Numbered from the stretch's first letter, positions 18,537 to 27,980 are shown. The stretch: DNA of 64,000 nucleotides from Acinetobacter oleivorans DR1 (GCF_000196795.1 NC_014259.1:744001-808000); one strand, 5' to 3'. Made by a program: numbers and translations. The notes: generated by a model not told the origin, from the letters alone.

Positions 18537-18568
18537 AAAAGTGTACTTGCCAGTACACTTTTTTTCAA
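18537..18568 (-). promoter_or_regulatory. Promoter of PAP2-adeIJK with a palindromic operator
   Basis: The minus strand carries -35 TTGAAA (18568-18563), a 17-base spacer and -10 TACACT (18545-18540). A perfect 11-bp inverted repeat with a 4-base centre (18537-18562, core GTGTACT-N4-AGTACAC) fills the spacer and covers the -10. This is the classic position for a TetR-type repressor. AdeN, the known TetR repressor of adeIJK, is the obvious candidate but is not encoded here. The same palindrome could also act as a weak terminator for the 18673 gene. Confidence 0.6.
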
Positions 18569-18672
18569 GCCTGATAGATCATCGTAAATTCATTTTGAAA
18601 AATTTTTAACATTTGGAAAAACAATCACAACAAAATTGACGGAATTCACATTTTGTGTACAAAGCAAAATTT

Positions 18673-20733
18673 TTAATGTTCTATCTTTTTTCCATTATTT
18701 GTAGTCGTATTTTCTTCAAGTTCTAGCGGCTGTTTCGGGGGCCAGAAAAAATCACTTGGACGAGTCAGAAAGTGGGTCATAACGAGTTTGGCTAAAGGTT
18801 TCCATTGTTCGAAGCGAACACGACGTGCACGTAGAGCCACAATAATCGTTAAAGTGAAACTAACGAATAAGTTAGTGAGACCAATACATAACACGCCTAG
18901 AAAGGATACGATAATCAGTCCGATGTCTGGACTGCCGTTAATGGTCATTAAACCTTGAATAAAGTTGGCCGAAGCAAAGGCAATATGACGGATATCTAAA
19001 GGTAAACCTAAAATAAACCCTATGGTCCCCATGCTTCCTAACATAATCCCGAATAAGAAGTTACCCGCTAATGCTCCTAAATTGCGCTCAATATATTCAG
19101 CAAAACGGTTGAGGCGATCTTGCCCAAACCAGTTGGCTAAGCGACGATGTGCTCTTAGGCGTGGACCGACTTTTCGGTAAACAGCTAGGTTATCGAAGTA
19201 TCCAGCAATGAGACCCGACAAAAACAAACACACTCCGGCAATCGCTGCATGTGGAACTGCTAATGAAGTGAAGGGGTTTAAGCTGTGCAACAAATACGTT
19301 GCTTTAGTATGAGTTAACAAGGGCTCATCAAGATAGAACTGCCAAGCAAATGTAATGAGTGCAGCAGTAGGAATCGCAATTGAAATATTGCCTAAAATAG
19401 CAATGAATTGTGTTCGAATAATATTAATAATCAGGGCTGCTAACTCTGCAATTTGAGCTGTTTTAGAGCCTTTACGCTGTTGCACAGTGGCTGCGAGGGC
19501 CGCAGCTGTCATTGCAGGTTGTTTGGTTGCAACTGTGAAATGCAGTACATGAATCAGAATGAATCCTAGAGAATAATTCATACTGAAAGTAAAGGCCTGC
19601 ATTAGCGGAGCCATTGTCATTCTTGCTGCAAGAATTTTTAAAGATGCCATACAGGCAATAATGACACCCGCTCCAGCAGCAGCTTTATACATGCCCCAAA
19701 AGCCTTTGGTATCAGTACTTACATAATGTTCACCTGTTCGGCTGGCATTTTCAGTTACTTGAAAAGCAATAAGTTCACTTGTTGTACTTAATAAAGAGCG
19801 AACACTTTTTTCACTATAGTGCGCCTTGGTTAAATCGGAAATCAGATGTCCTAAAGAGACATATTTTCCTTTAGTGTTATCTACAACCAAATAAAGCAGT
19901 AATTCAATTCGATCGAGGCACTGCTCAAGTAATGACAATAAGTAAGTCAAACTTAAGCTGACCCCAATTCTTTTGGTAGCACGGCGAATTTTTAAAACCA
20001 CATCCCGACACTGTTCCAACATAACAAATGCTTGTGATGCATCCGGAGGGGAAGTCACCGCAATTTCATGTTCAAAAAGTTCTTGTTTTTTGTACTTCTC
20101 GATAAACTCAACAATTTCACGGTTTTGAACTAAAAATGGTGATTCATATTCAGTTAATTCCGGTTGAGCATTAATAAATTCGGGGTAAAGACCAATTCCA
20201 CTAATTCGATAAGATAAAACGGTAATCGCTTTAATCATTTCACTTTGAATGACAAGCTTTTCATCTACATTACTTTGGCTTTGTCCAATAAGACCAAATA
20301 GATTTGCCCAATCTTCCTCATCAATATTATTGAGCCAAATTTTGTCACTTTCTAAATAGAAAATTCTACCAATTAATATTTTGAGTTGGCTTGCATCTTC
20401 GATTAACGGTAAAAAATGTGCTCCGAGTCTTTGTCCTAGCTGGTTCCAGAAACCATCTAAAGACAAAATTCCGCTATCAGCATATAAGCTGACTTGTTTA
20501 TAGCGATTAATTAGACGTAATAAAAAAGTTTGTAGCAGGAAGGGTGCTGTAGGTGTGCGTAATAGGCTTTCAATGAAAGCCTGTATTTTTTGCTTTATCT
20601 CATCCGTATTTTGAGGATCGGATGGACGAATAGCATTGACTAACTCAATAAGTAGATTTTCGTCAATGACAGCTTGAGAATCCTCAAGCTGTTTCTGTAT
20701 TTTTAAAAAAAGATCTGAAAAATTTATATGCAT
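18673..20733 (-). CDS. Membrane protein of the 'site-specific recombinase' (Gcr-like) family
   Basis: 686 residues from ATG 20733; a TTG two codons upstream is less likely. It resembles the family annotated as gonococcal-type 'site-specific recombinase' (PF10136-like). The N-terminal ~330 residues are soluble and helical. The second half has several clear membrane segments (for example GVIIACMASLKILAA, FSLGFIL-type and GTIGFILGLPLDI stretches). No tyrosine or serine recombinase catalytic motif is visible, so the recombinase label is doubtful. It lies 14 bases downstream of ispB and is probably co-transcribed with it. Confidence 0.75.
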   Translation of the reverse strand: MHINFSDLFLKIQKQLEDSQAVIDENLLIELVNAIRPSDPQNTDEIKQKIQAFIESLLRTPTAPFLLQTFLLRLINRYKQVSLYADSGILSLDGFWNQLGQRLGAHFLPLIEDASQLKILIGRIFYLESDKIWLNNIDEEDWANLFGLIGQSQSNVDEKLVIQSEMIKAITVLSYRISGIGLYPEFINAQPELTEYESPFLVQNREIVEFIEKYKKQELFEHEIAVTSPPDASQAFVMLEQCRDVVLKIRRATKRIGVSLSLTYLLSLLEQCLDRIELLLYLVVDNTKGKYVSLGHLISDLTKAHYSEKSVRSLLSTTSELIAFQVTENASRTGEHYVSTDTKGFWGMYKAAAGAGVIIACMASLKILAARMTMAPLMQAFTFSMNYSLGFILIHVLHFTVATKQPAMTAAALAATVQQRKGSKTAQIAELAALIINIIRTQFIAILGNISIAIPTAALITFAWQFYLDEPLLTHTKATYLLHSLNPFTSLAVPHAAIAGVCLFLSGLIAGYFDNLAVYRKVGPRLRAHRRLANWFGQDRLNRFAEYIERNLGALAGNFLFGIMLGSMGTIGFILGLPLDIRHIAFASANFIQGLMTINGSPDIGLIIVSFLGVLCIGLTNLFVSFTLTIIVALRARRVRFEQWKPLAKLVMTHFLTRPSDFFWPPKQPLELEENTTTNNGKKIEH

Positions 20734-20747
20734 AGGCAAAATAATAT

Positions 20748-21725
20748 CTATTGTATTCGATGTAACGCAAGCTGAGTTAAGTTAATCAAAGCCTGACGAT
20801 ACGGTGTATCAGGTAGGTTTGATAAAGCTTGCAGTGCTGCTTCTGTTTCTTCTTGGGCACGTTGGTGACAATAATCTAAAGCACCAGACTTCTGTACAAT
20901 TTCTATGACCTGAGATAATTGGTCCACTCCACCAGTTGCAATGCTGCGACGAATAATCGCATGCTCTTCACCTGTTGAGTGTGCTAATGCAGAAATTAAC
21001 GGTAAAGTTGGCTTACCTTCCATTAAATCATCACCAATATTTTTACCTAATGTTTCAGCATCTGAAGTGTAGTCTAAAATATCATCAATAATTTGGAATG
21101 CATTACCAAAATGACCGGCAAACAATCTTAATGGTTCACGATACGCTTCTTGTCCAGCCAAAATAGCAGCGCCTTCTGTAGCCAACTCAAACAGGCGAGA
21201 CGTTTTACCGTGAATAATTTTTAAATAAGTTTCTTCTGTTGTATCTGGTTGGTGTTGCGATTGAAGTTGTAATACTTCACCTTCAGCAATTTCACATGTA
21301 CCTGTTGAAAAGTCTTTCAATAAAGTCATGTTGTTTAAATCAACCAATAGGTCAAAAGCGCGAGCAATAAGGAAATCACCCACTAACACAGCAGTTTGGT
21401 TATTCCAAGTTGCGTTGGCAGTAGGACGGCCACGACGAAGACCAGATTCATCTACCACATCATCATGAACCAATGTCGCGGTATGCAACATTTCAATGAT
21501 TGCAGCTAGACGTTGTGCATTTTGCATGTTGTCTAAACCACAAGCGCGAGCCGCCAGTAAACACATAATCGGACGCATACGCTTTCCGCCAGCTTCAACC
21601 ACATGTTTGCTGACAGACATGACTAAACCGACTTTTGAGCTAATTCCTTCATTAATCAAGTGATCCATCGCAGCAAAGTCTGAGGCAACAGGCGCAAGAA
21701 TGTCTTGCTTGAAATCGATGACCAT
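20748..21725 (-). CDS. ispB: Octaprenyl (polyprenyl) diphosphate synthase
   Basis: 325 residues, full-length trans-prenyltransferase. The first aspartate-rich motif is in TLVHDDVVDESGLRRGRPTAN, the second in FQIIDDILDYT, with GGKRMRP near the N-terminus binding the substrate. It elongates farnesyl diphosphate with isopentenyl diphosphate to make the ubiquinone side chain in the cytoplasm. The divergent arrangement with rplU-rpmA is common in gammaproteobacteria. It is followed closely by the 18673-20733 membrane gene. Confidence 0.93.
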   Translation of the reverse strand: MVIDFKQDILAPVASDFAAMDHLINEGISSKVGLVMSVSKHVVEAGGKRMRPIMCLLAARACGLDNMQNAQRLAAIIEMLHTATLVHDDVVDESGLRRGRPTANATWNNQTAVLVGDFLIARAFDLLVDLNNMTLLKDFSTGTCEIAEGEVLQLQSQHQPDTTEETYLKIIHGKTSRLFELATEGAAILAGQEAYREPLRLFAGHFGNAFQIIDDILDYTSDAETLGKNIGDDLMEGKPTLPLISALAHSTGEEHAIIRRSIATGGVDQLSQVIEIVQKSGALDYCHQRAQEETEAALQALSNLPDTPYRQALINLTQLALHRIQ

Positions 21726-22168
21726 ATGAAGAAAAACCCCGTACTGGTAGATAAGTGGCGTTAGTGTAACAATTAAAGGTGTGTTGCACAGGTGAACAAG
21801 TGGCTGATATTAATCATTTCTATTGTCTTTATGCGTTCTTTGTTCTTTATTTAAGCAAAACATGGTATTTCCGGCAAAACAATAAATTTAATGACATCAG
21901 CATTAATACAACTTGTTCTTGTCGCAATTTGTGTCTGGAACTGTATTTTAATTTTCATTCAGAATCAATGAAAACTGCTAAATTCCAATCTAAGCTGTCT
22001 GTTGTTTTTGTAAAAAGAGGGGAATAGGAGTCACTGATAAATAGAAAATACTTGTCGTTTGATCAAATTTCACTTAAAATCTGTCGCCTTATATAACCCC
22101 AGTGGCGAGCGTTTTAAGATCGATATATCCCTTATCGGCACGACGACACGGGCTAATTGGAGTACATT
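21726..22168. other. Divergent ispB / rplU intergenic region
   Basis: 443 bases between divergent start codons. The right third holds the rplU promoter and leader. I see no gene in the rest; reading frames there lack ribosome-binding sites and family similarity. Confidence 0.5.
22052..22080 (+). promoter_or_regulatory. Sigma-70 promoter of rplU-rpmA
   Basis: -35 TTGTCG (22052-22057), 17-base spacer, -10 TAAAAT (22075-22080). Transcription would start near 22087 and give an ~80-base leader before rplU, long enough for a regulatory structure, although none is recognised. Confidence 0.55.
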
Positions 22169-22480
22169 ATGTACGCAGTAATCCAAAGCGGTGGTAAACA
22201 GCACCGTGTAGTTGAGGGTGAAACCCTTAAAGTTGAATTATTGAAAGCTGAATCTGGTGCGACTATTACATTTGATGATGTATTAATGGTTGTAAACGGT
22301 GACAGCATTCAAATCGGTGCTCCAGTTGTAGCTGGCGCTAAAGTAACTGCAGAAGTGGTTGGCCATGGTCGTCACGACAAAATCCGCATTATCAAAATGC
22401 GTCGTCGTAAACACTACCGTAAACAACAAGGTCACCGTCAATGGTTCACTGAGTTGAAAATTACTGGTATTTCAGGCTAA
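22169..22480 (+). CDS. rplU: 50S ribosomal protein L21
   Basis: 103 residues, the same length as E. coli L21. It begins MYAVIQSGGKQHRV and ends in the RNA-binding KMRRRKHYRKQQGHRQ segment. The start at 22169 is fixed by homology and by GGAG at 22158-22161; an upstream in-frame extension is spurious. It binds 23S rRNA. First gene of the rplU-rpmA operon, 18 bases before rpmA. Confidence 0.98.
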   Translation: MYAVIQSGGKQHRVVEGETLKVELLKAESGATITFDDVLMVVNGDSIQIGAPVVAGAKVTAEVVGHGRHDKIRIIKMRRRKHYRKQQGHRQWFTELKITGISG

Positions 22481-22498
22481 TCACGAGGAGTAAGAGAC

Positions 22499-22756
22499 AT
22501 GGCAACTAAAAAAGCCGGTGGATCGACGAAGAACGGTCGTGATTCAAACCCAAAAATGTTAGGTGTTAAAGTTTACGGCGGTCAAGCTGTAACTGCTGGT
22601 AACATCATCGTTCGTCAACGTGGTACTGAGTTCCACGCTGGTGCAAATGTTGGTATGGGCCGTGACCATACTTTATTTGCTACTGCTGACGGCGTAGTAA
22701 AATTCGAAGTGAAAGGTCAATTTGGCCGTCGCTACGTAAAAGTTGAAACTGTATAA
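22499..22756 (+). CDS. rpmA: 50S ribosomal protein L27
   Basis: 85 residues with the mature-type N-terminus MATKKAGGSTKNGRDSN and GVKVYGGQAV. L27's N-terminal tail reaches the peptidyl transferase centre. RBS GAGGAGTAAGAG. It is followed 20 bases later by a strong terminator, ending the operon. Confidence 0.98.
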   Translation: MATKKAGGSTKNGRDSNPKMLGVKVYGGQAVTAGNIIVRQRGTEFHAGANVGMGRDHTLFATADGVVKFEVKGQFGRRYVKVETV

Positions 22757-22776
22757 GTTTTAGCTTCAAAAAAAAA

Positions 22777-22800
22777 GCCCACATTTTGTGGGCTTTTTTT
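22777..22800 (+). terminator. Terminator of rplU-rpmA
   Basis: GCCCACA (22777-22783) pairs with TGTGGGC (22787-22793) and runs into TTTTTTT. Confidence 0.92.
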
Positions 22801-22998
22801 ATGGAATTTAATCTAGTGTATCTTCATCATGATGAATGAAATTCTACAAACAACATGAATAACATAACAAAATATCTTATTTTCTCAATGATTAGCACAG
22901 AGTTTGTCGGTTAATATGAGTCTTGAATTAAGAGCTTGCTAAGTTTCATAACTTTGGAAGATGGCAAGTTGTCTTACAGCAACTAAAAAGGTGATGAC

Positions 22999-23694
22999 AT
23001 GAATATGCTTCGTAAAACTATGTGTGCTATTACACTCAGCGCGTCAGTGCTTGCTCCTGTAATGAGTACTACAGTGTTTGCTGCGCCTGTAGCAGCACCG
23101 GAGCAACAGGCAATTGGGAACCTGGTTAATCAGTTATCAGGTTTACAGCGTTTGACTGCCGACTTTGAACAAACAACTAAAGCCAATACAAAAACTGTGG
23201 CACAGAAAAAGAGTTTAAGTGCACAGCATATGAACCAGACATTTAAAGGCTCAATGAAAGTTGAGCGTCCGGGGAAATTTTATTGGGAAACAGTAAGTCC
23301 TGCTAAACAAACTATTGTAACGAGCGGAAAAACAGTTTGGATCTATGATCCAGATTTACAACAAGCGGTCCGCCAAAGCTTAGATGATCAGGTTGCAGAT
23401 ACACCAGCATTATTACTTTCTGGTAATACCAATCAAATCATGAAATCTTATCGTGTAACGCAACCCGATAAATCAAAACTTTATTTCACATTATTCCCTA
23501 AAAAAGAAGATGGTGCTTTCCAAAGCTTAACAATTAGTTTTGGAGCAAATAAAGCACCTACGCTTATGGTGTTACAAGACTCATTAGGTCAGACTACTTA
23601 TGTGCGCTTTAAGAACGTGAAAGTAAATGCTTCAATTCCAGCATCTGTCTTTAACTTTACGCCACCAAAAGGCACAGATATTATTGATCAATAA
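22999..23694 (+). CDS. lolA: Outer-membrane lipoprotein carrier protein LolA
   Basis: 231 residues with a cleavable signal peptide (about residues 1-29, ending VFA-AP). The mature protein shows LolA signatures: GLQRLTADFEQ, FKGSMKVERPGKFYWET and VTSGKTVWIYDPDLQQAV. LolA shuttles lipoproteins across the periplasm from LolCDE to LolB. RBS AAAGGTGA precedes the ATG. Single gene closed by a terminator. An insert of ~15 residues after ADFEQ (TKANTKTVAQKKS) seems longer than in E. coli LolA. Confidence 0.92.
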   Translation: MNMLRKTMCAITLSASVLAPVMSTTVFAAPVAAPEQQAIGNLVNQLSGLQRLTADFEQTTKANTKTVAQKKSLSAQHMNQTFKGSMKVERPGKFYWETVSPAKQTIVTSGKTVWIYDPDLQQAVRQSLDDQVADTPALLLSGNTNQIMKSYRVTQPDKSKLYFTLFPKKEDGAFQSLTISFGANKAPTLMVLQDSLGQTTYVRFKNVKVNASIPASVFNFTPPKGTDIIDQ

Positions 23695-23712
23695 TTAAAG
23701 CCTCTTCAAAAA

Positions 23713-23738
23713 AGCTACCTTTCACGGTAGCTTTTTTT
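23713..23738 (+). terminator. Terminator of lolA
   Basis: AGCTACC (23713-23719) pairs with GGTAGCT (23726-23732) and is followed by a run of T. Confidence 0.9.
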
Positions 23739-23810
23739 ATATAAGAGAGATAGATACATTTTTTAACCCCACCTTGATCGGACGCTTTGTATAGTGATAG
23801 AGGTAAATTC

Positions 23811-24611
23811 ATGGGGATTATTATGCGACTTTACGATAAAAAAATTATTTGTATTCTTCCATTAATGGCTGCAATGGCAATTGTGAGTGGTTGCCAACCA
23901 AAGTCGACAGCCAAAGAAGAGCAGGCTGCTTCGACTGCAAAAGTTAAAGAAACTAAAGAGGCTGGTGTTCCTGTAATTCAGGCAAAAGTAATCCCAGTAA
24001 AATTGCCAAAATCAAAAGTTTGTTTAGAAGATGGTTGTACTGAGTATGATTTCCAAACAGTACAAACCAATCAGAAGTGGATTAATGATTACTTCACTAA
24101 TCGAATAAAGAAAGCAGATCCGAATGCTTTTGCAAATTTGGCTGATCAGCCAGTCGAAGTGCCTGAAGGCGAGCCTCGTTCGAGTCAAAGTGCAATTTAT
24201 GTTCGCTATTTAGGGCAAAATTATAATCTTGCAACCTTTGCATTACAGACCTATTCGTATTCTGTTGGTGCAGCACATAGCATGTCACATCAAGAGTTCG
24301 TGACTTTTGATTTATTAAATAAAAAACATATTACTGTTGCGGAACTCATTCAGCCAGATGTCGAAAAACAATTAGTTGATGCACTTTTTGATGCAAATAC
24401 AAATTGGCTTCAAGAGCACAATATCAGTCGTGAAAAACTGCAATTAAGTGATAATTTCTACTACGGCGCAAATGGGATTGTTTTTGTCTATCCAATTTAT
24501 GAATTGGCTTCTTATGCTGAAGGGATGTCTGAATTAACGCTGCCATATTTTGAAGCGAGTAAATTCATTAAACCTGAGTATTTACCGAGTGTGCCAAAGT
24601 ATAAGTTCTAA
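23811..24611 (+). CDS. DUF3298/DUF4163 (RsiV-like) lipoprotein
   Basis: 266 residues from ATG 23811, which has AGAGGT correctly spaced; ATG 23823 is an alternative. It has a lipoprotein signal with lipobox IVSGC. The domain order DUF4163 then DUF3298 is seen in FALQTYSYSVGAAHSMSHQEFVTFDL (typical GAAH motif), VAELIQPD, DNFYYGANGIVFVYPIYELASYAEG and a final LPYFE. The family includes the lysozyme-sensing anti-sigma factor RsiV and many exported proteins of unknown role. No anti-sigma domain is present here, so it is a stand-alone periplasmic or outer-membrane lipoprotein. Confidence 0.85.
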   Translation: MGIIMRLYDKKIICILPLMAAMAIVSGCQPKSTAKEEQAASTAKVKETKEAGVPVIQAKVIPVKLPKSKVCLEDGCTEYDFQTVQTNQKWINDYFTNRIKKADPNAFANLADQPVEVPEGEPRSSQSAIYVRYLGQNYNLATFALQTYSYSVGAAHSMSHQEFVTFDLLNKKHITVAELIQPDVEKQLVDALFDANTNWLQEHNISREKLQLSDNFYYGANGIVFVYPIYELASYAEGMSELTLPYFEASKFIKPEYLPSVPKYKF

Positions 24612-24729
24612 AATAGGTGATCTATTCTAACAATTGTGTGAAAGCTATTCGTTATGAAGATGATCACTATATTTTTTAGTGTGAAGGCCTTACACTATAG
24701 CCAGTTTTTTACCCATATTATGATTGATT

Positions 24730-26001
24730 ATGATCGACCCTAAGTTACTCAGAAATAATATTGAAGCTGTTAATGCAGCTTTGGCAAAACGTGGTGTTCA
24801 ATTAGATGTTCAAGAATGGGCTTCTTTAGAAACTCGCCGTAAAGACTTGCAATCAAAAACTGAAAAATTGCAGGCAGAACGTAATGCCGGTGCAAAACAA
24901 GTGGGTCAGATTAAAAAATCCGGTGGTGATGCTTCTGAAATCATGGCGCGTATGCAAGCGATTGGTGATGAAATCAAAGCTGCTGAAGTTGCTTTGTCAG
25001 AGCTTCAAAACGAGATTGAACAAAAAGCGCTTAGCATTCCTAACTTACCAGATGAGTCTGTTCCTGCTGGTAAAGATGAAGATGATAACGTTGAAATTTC
25101 AAAATGGGGTACACCTCGTCAGTTTGATTTTGAAATCAAAGATCATACTGACTTAGGTGAGTGGATGGGCGGTTTAGAGTTTGAAACTGCGACTAAATTG
25201 ACTGGTTCACGTTTTAGTGTGTTGAAAGGTTCTTTAGCGCGCCTACAACGCGCATTAACTCAGTTCATGCTTGATACCCATACTTTAAAAAATGGCTATA
25301 CAGAAGCTTATGTGCCTTATTTGGTCAATGCTGATTCACTTCGTGGTACTGGTCAGTTACCAAAATTTGAAGAAGATTTGTTCAAACTTCAAGGTGAAAA
25401 AGAATATTACCTCATCCCTACAGCAGAAGTTCCTGTTACTAACTTCGTTCGCGATGAGATTATTGATACCGAGCGCTTGCCATTAAAATATGCAGCGCAT
25501 ACACCATGTTTCCGTAGTGAAGCTGGTTCTTATGGTCGCGACACCCGTGGTTTAATTCGTCAGCATCAGTTTGATAAAGTTGAGATGGTGCAAATCGTTA
25601 AACCTGAAACTTCTATGCAGGCACTTGAAGACCTTACTGCGCATGCTGAGGGCATTTTGCAGGCTCTTGGTTTGCCATACCGCAAAATTTTGCTCTGTGG
25701 TGGAGATATGGGCTTCGGTGCGACTAAAACTTACGACTTAGAAGTTTGGGTTCCAAGCCAAAATACTTATCGTGAAATCTCAAGCTGCTCTAATATGGGT
25801 GATTTTCAGGCACGCCGCATGAAAGCACGCTACAGAATGGATCAAAAGAAGACTGAATTAGTGCACACACTAAATGGTTCAGGTCTTGCAGTTGGACGTA
25901 CTTTGCTTGCTGTAATGGAAAATTACCAACGTGAAGACGGTTCTATCGAGATTCCAGAAGTATTACGCCCATATATGGGTGGTTTAACCTTTATTGACTA
26001 A
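24730..26001 (+). CDS. serS: Serine--tRNA ligase
   Basis: 423 residues from ATG 24730 (MIDPKLLRNN; an upstream TTG is spurious). The N-terminal ~110 residues are the long antiparallel coiled-coil that grips the tRNA-Ser variable arm. Class II motifs follow: TAEVPVTN, motif 2 FRSEAGSYGRDTRGLIRQHQF (in part) and motif 3 GSGLAVGRTLLAVMENYQ. Cytoplasmic aminoacylation enzyme. Complete and normal in length; cysG follows 67 bases later. Confidence 0.97.
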   Translation: MIDPKLLRNNIEAVNAALAKRGVQLDVQEWASLETRRKDLQSKTEKLQAERNAGAKQVGQIKKSGGDASEIMARMQAIGDEIKAAEVALSELQNEIEQKALSIPNLPDESVPAGKDEDDNVEISKWGTPRQFDFEIKDHTDLGEWMGGLEFETATKLTGSRFSVLKGSLARLQRALTQFMLDTHTLKNGYTEAYVPYLVNADSLRGTGQLPKFEEDLFKLQGEKEYYLIPTAEVPVTNFVRDEIIDTERLPLKYAAHTPCFRSEAGSYGRDTRGLIRQHQFDKVEMVQIVKPETSMQALEDLTAHAEGILQALGLPYRKILLCGGDMGFGATKTYDLEVWVPSQNTYREISSCSNMGDFQARRMKARYRMDQKKTELVHTLNGSGLAVGRTLLAVMENYQREDGSIEIPEVLRPYMGGLTFID

Positions 26002-26068
26002 GCTTTGCATCTAAATTGTGCACGGTTTTTGCTTAACCCAAATCAGATGATTAATGTAGAGGTTTAAG

Positions 26069-27442
26069 GTGGATATTTTTCCAATCTCTTTAAAGTTGCA
26101 ACAGCAACGTTGTCTGATTGTGGGTGGTGGGCATATTGCTTTGCGCAAAGCAAATCTTTTAGTCAAAGCTGGAGCCGTAATTGATATTATTGCTCCAGCA
26201 ATTGAAGATCAGCTTTTAGAGTTGGTTCAGGCGAGTGGAGGGCAGTATTTTGCTGAGGCCTTTGCCGAAATTTTTTTAAATACCCCTTACAGATTAGTCA
26301 TTGCTGCGACTAATGATGCGCAAGTGAACAAAGCTGTTTTTGAGCAATGTGAAGCGCGTAATTTACTGGTCAATAGTGTCGATGATATTCCACACTGCCG
26401 CTTTATGGTTCCAGCAATTATTGACCGTTCTCCATTGATCATTTCTGTTGCCTCAAATGGCGCATCACCCGTTTTATCGAGACAACTTCGTACTCAAATA
26501 GAAACGATTGTTCCACATGGCATTGGGAAACTTGCTGAGTTTTCTGGTCAATGGCGTAAGCTGGTAAAAGAAAAGATTAGTAACCCAGATGAGCGTCGAA
26601 TCTTTTGGGAAAACTTATATGCTAGCCCATTAAAAGAACAAGTTTTTAATGACAATTTAGAAGTTGCAAATGATTTGATTCAGCAAGCCTTAACAGAATG
26701 GACTGCACCTAAAGGTGAAGTTTATTTGGTGGGGGCGGGACCAGGTGATCCTGAGCTACTGACATTAAAAGCATTGCGTCTTATGCAGCAAGCAGATGTC
26801 GTGATTTATGATCGTTTGGTGTCTGCACCGATCTTAGAGCTGTGCCGTCGCGATGCAACCAAAATTTATGTAGGTAAAGCCCGTTCAAATCACTCTGTTC
26901 CTCAAGATGGTATCAATGCTTTACTGGTTGAATATGCTCAAAAAGGAAAGCGTGTTTGTCGTCTAAAAGGTGGTGACCCGTTTATCTTTGGGCGTGGTGG
27001 TGAAGAGATTCAAGAGCTAGTTGAGGCTAATGTCACTTTTCAAGTTGTGCCGGGGATAACCGCAGCATCAGGCTGTTCAGCTTATGCAGGAATTCCATTA
27101 ACTCATCGTGACTATGCACAAAGTGTACGTTTCTTGACTGGGCATTTAAAGGAAGGTTCCCCTGAACTCCCTTGGAATGAACTAGTTTATGAAAATCAAA
27201 CTTTAGTCCTCTATATGGGGTTAGTTGGTTTAGAACGCATTTGTGAGCAACTTATTGCTCATGGTCAACGTGCTGATATGCCTGTAGCTTTGATATCTAA
27301 AGGAACCACACCAGAACAGAAAGTTATTGTTGGAACATTAGCTGATATTGCAACTAAAGTTTCTGAACATCATATCGTAGCGCCGACTTTAACTATTATT
27401 GGTGAAGTGGTGAATTTACGTGAACAGTTAAAATGGCAATAA
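26069..27442 (+). CDS. cysG: Siroheme synthase CysG (SirC/SirB + SUMT fusion)
   Basis: 457 residues from a GTG start with GAGG 7 bases upstream. The N-terminal half is the NAD-dependent precorrin-2 dehydrogenase/ferrochelatase (CLIVGGGHIALRKANLL). The C-terminal half from residue ~216 is the uroporphyrinogen-III methyltransferase (VGAGPGDPELLTLKA, VPGITAASGCSAYAGIPLTH). It makes siroheme for sulfite and nitrite reductases from uroporphyrinogen III. Complete trifunctional form as in E. coli. Confidence 0.95.
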   Translation: MDIFPISLKLQQQRCLIVGGGHIALRKANLLVKAGAVIDIIAPAIEDQLLELVQASGGQYFAEAFAEIFLNTPYRLVIAATNDAQVNKAVFEQCEARNLLVNSVDDIPHCRFMVPAIIDRSPLIISVASNGASPVLSRQLRTQIETIVPHGIGKLAEFSGQWRKLVKEKISNPDERRIFWENLYASPLKEQVFNDNLEVANDLIQQALTEWTAPKGEVYLVGAGPGDPELLTLKALRLMQQADVVIYDRLVSAPILELCRRDATKIYVGKARSNHSVPQDGINALLVEYAQKGKRVCRLKGGDPFIFGRGGEEIQELVEANVTFQVVPGITAASGCSAYAGIPLTHRDYAQSVRFLTGHLKEGSPELPWNELVYENQTLVLYMGLVGLERICEQLIAHGQRADMPVALISKGTTPEQKVIVGTLADIATKVSEHHIVAPTLTIIGEVVNLREQLKWQ

Positions 27443-27485
27443 ATTTATCTGAATTTATTGCTGGTTATTAAAGTCGAGAAAATTT

Positions 27486-27959
27486 GTGATTCATGTTGTC
27501 CTATACGAGCCTGAAATTCCTGCCAATACAGGCAATATCATTCGTTTATGTGCTAATACGGGCGCACAGCTACATTTAGTCAAGCCACTAGGTTTTGAGT
27601 TAGATGATAAAAAGCTCAAGCGAGCAGGCCTTGATTATCATGAATGGGCGCGTATGCAGATTTGGGACAACATTGAACTATGCCTTGCAGACTTGAAAGC
27701 TAAAGGTGTTGAGCATGTTTTTCCACTCACCACTAAAGGCTCAGCGACTCCACATACAGTCGATTTGAATCGGCCTGTGGCTTTACTGATGGGGCCAGAA
27801 ACACGTGGTTTGCCTGAGCATGTCCGCTTAATGTTTCCACAAGAACAGTGGATCCGTTTGCCAATGGCCGAAAACTCAAGAAGTTTAAATTTATCTAATG
27901 CAACCGCCGTGATTGTTTATGAAGCATGGCGTCAGCAGGGCTTTAAAAACTTAGGATAA
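27486..27959 (+). CDS. trmL: tRNA (cytidine(34)-2'-O)-methyltransferase TrmL
   Basis: 157 residues from a GTG start with GAGAAAA upstream. SPOUT-class signatures: VLYEPEIPANTGNIIRLCAN at the N-terminus, LLMGPETRGLP, and a final trefoil-knot segment LNLSNATAVIVYEAWRQ. TrmL methylates the wobble ribose of tRNA-Leu isoacceptors using SAM. Small single-domain protein, normal length. A bidirectional terminator follows. Confidence 0.94.
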   Translation: MIHVVLYEPEIPANTGNIIRLCANTGAQLHLVKPLGFELDDKKLKRAGLDYHEWARMQIWDNIELCLADLKAKGVEHVFPLTTKGSATPHTVDLNRPVALLMGPETRGLPEHVRLMFPQEQWIRLPMAENSRSLNLSNATAVIVYEAWRQQGFKNLG

Positions 27960-27980
27960 GTTATCTAATTTTAAGTAAGA

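Noticed and set aside
18673..20733. Reading the Gcr-like gene as a mobile element recombinase.
   Set aside because: It is a conserved membrane-type family beside ispB, with no attachment sites, cargo or catalytic motif.
21779..22027. 82-codon plus-strand frame between ispB and rplU.
   Set aside because: No ribosome-binding site, cysteine/phenylalanine-rich random-looking composition, and it lies just upstream of the rplU promoter region.
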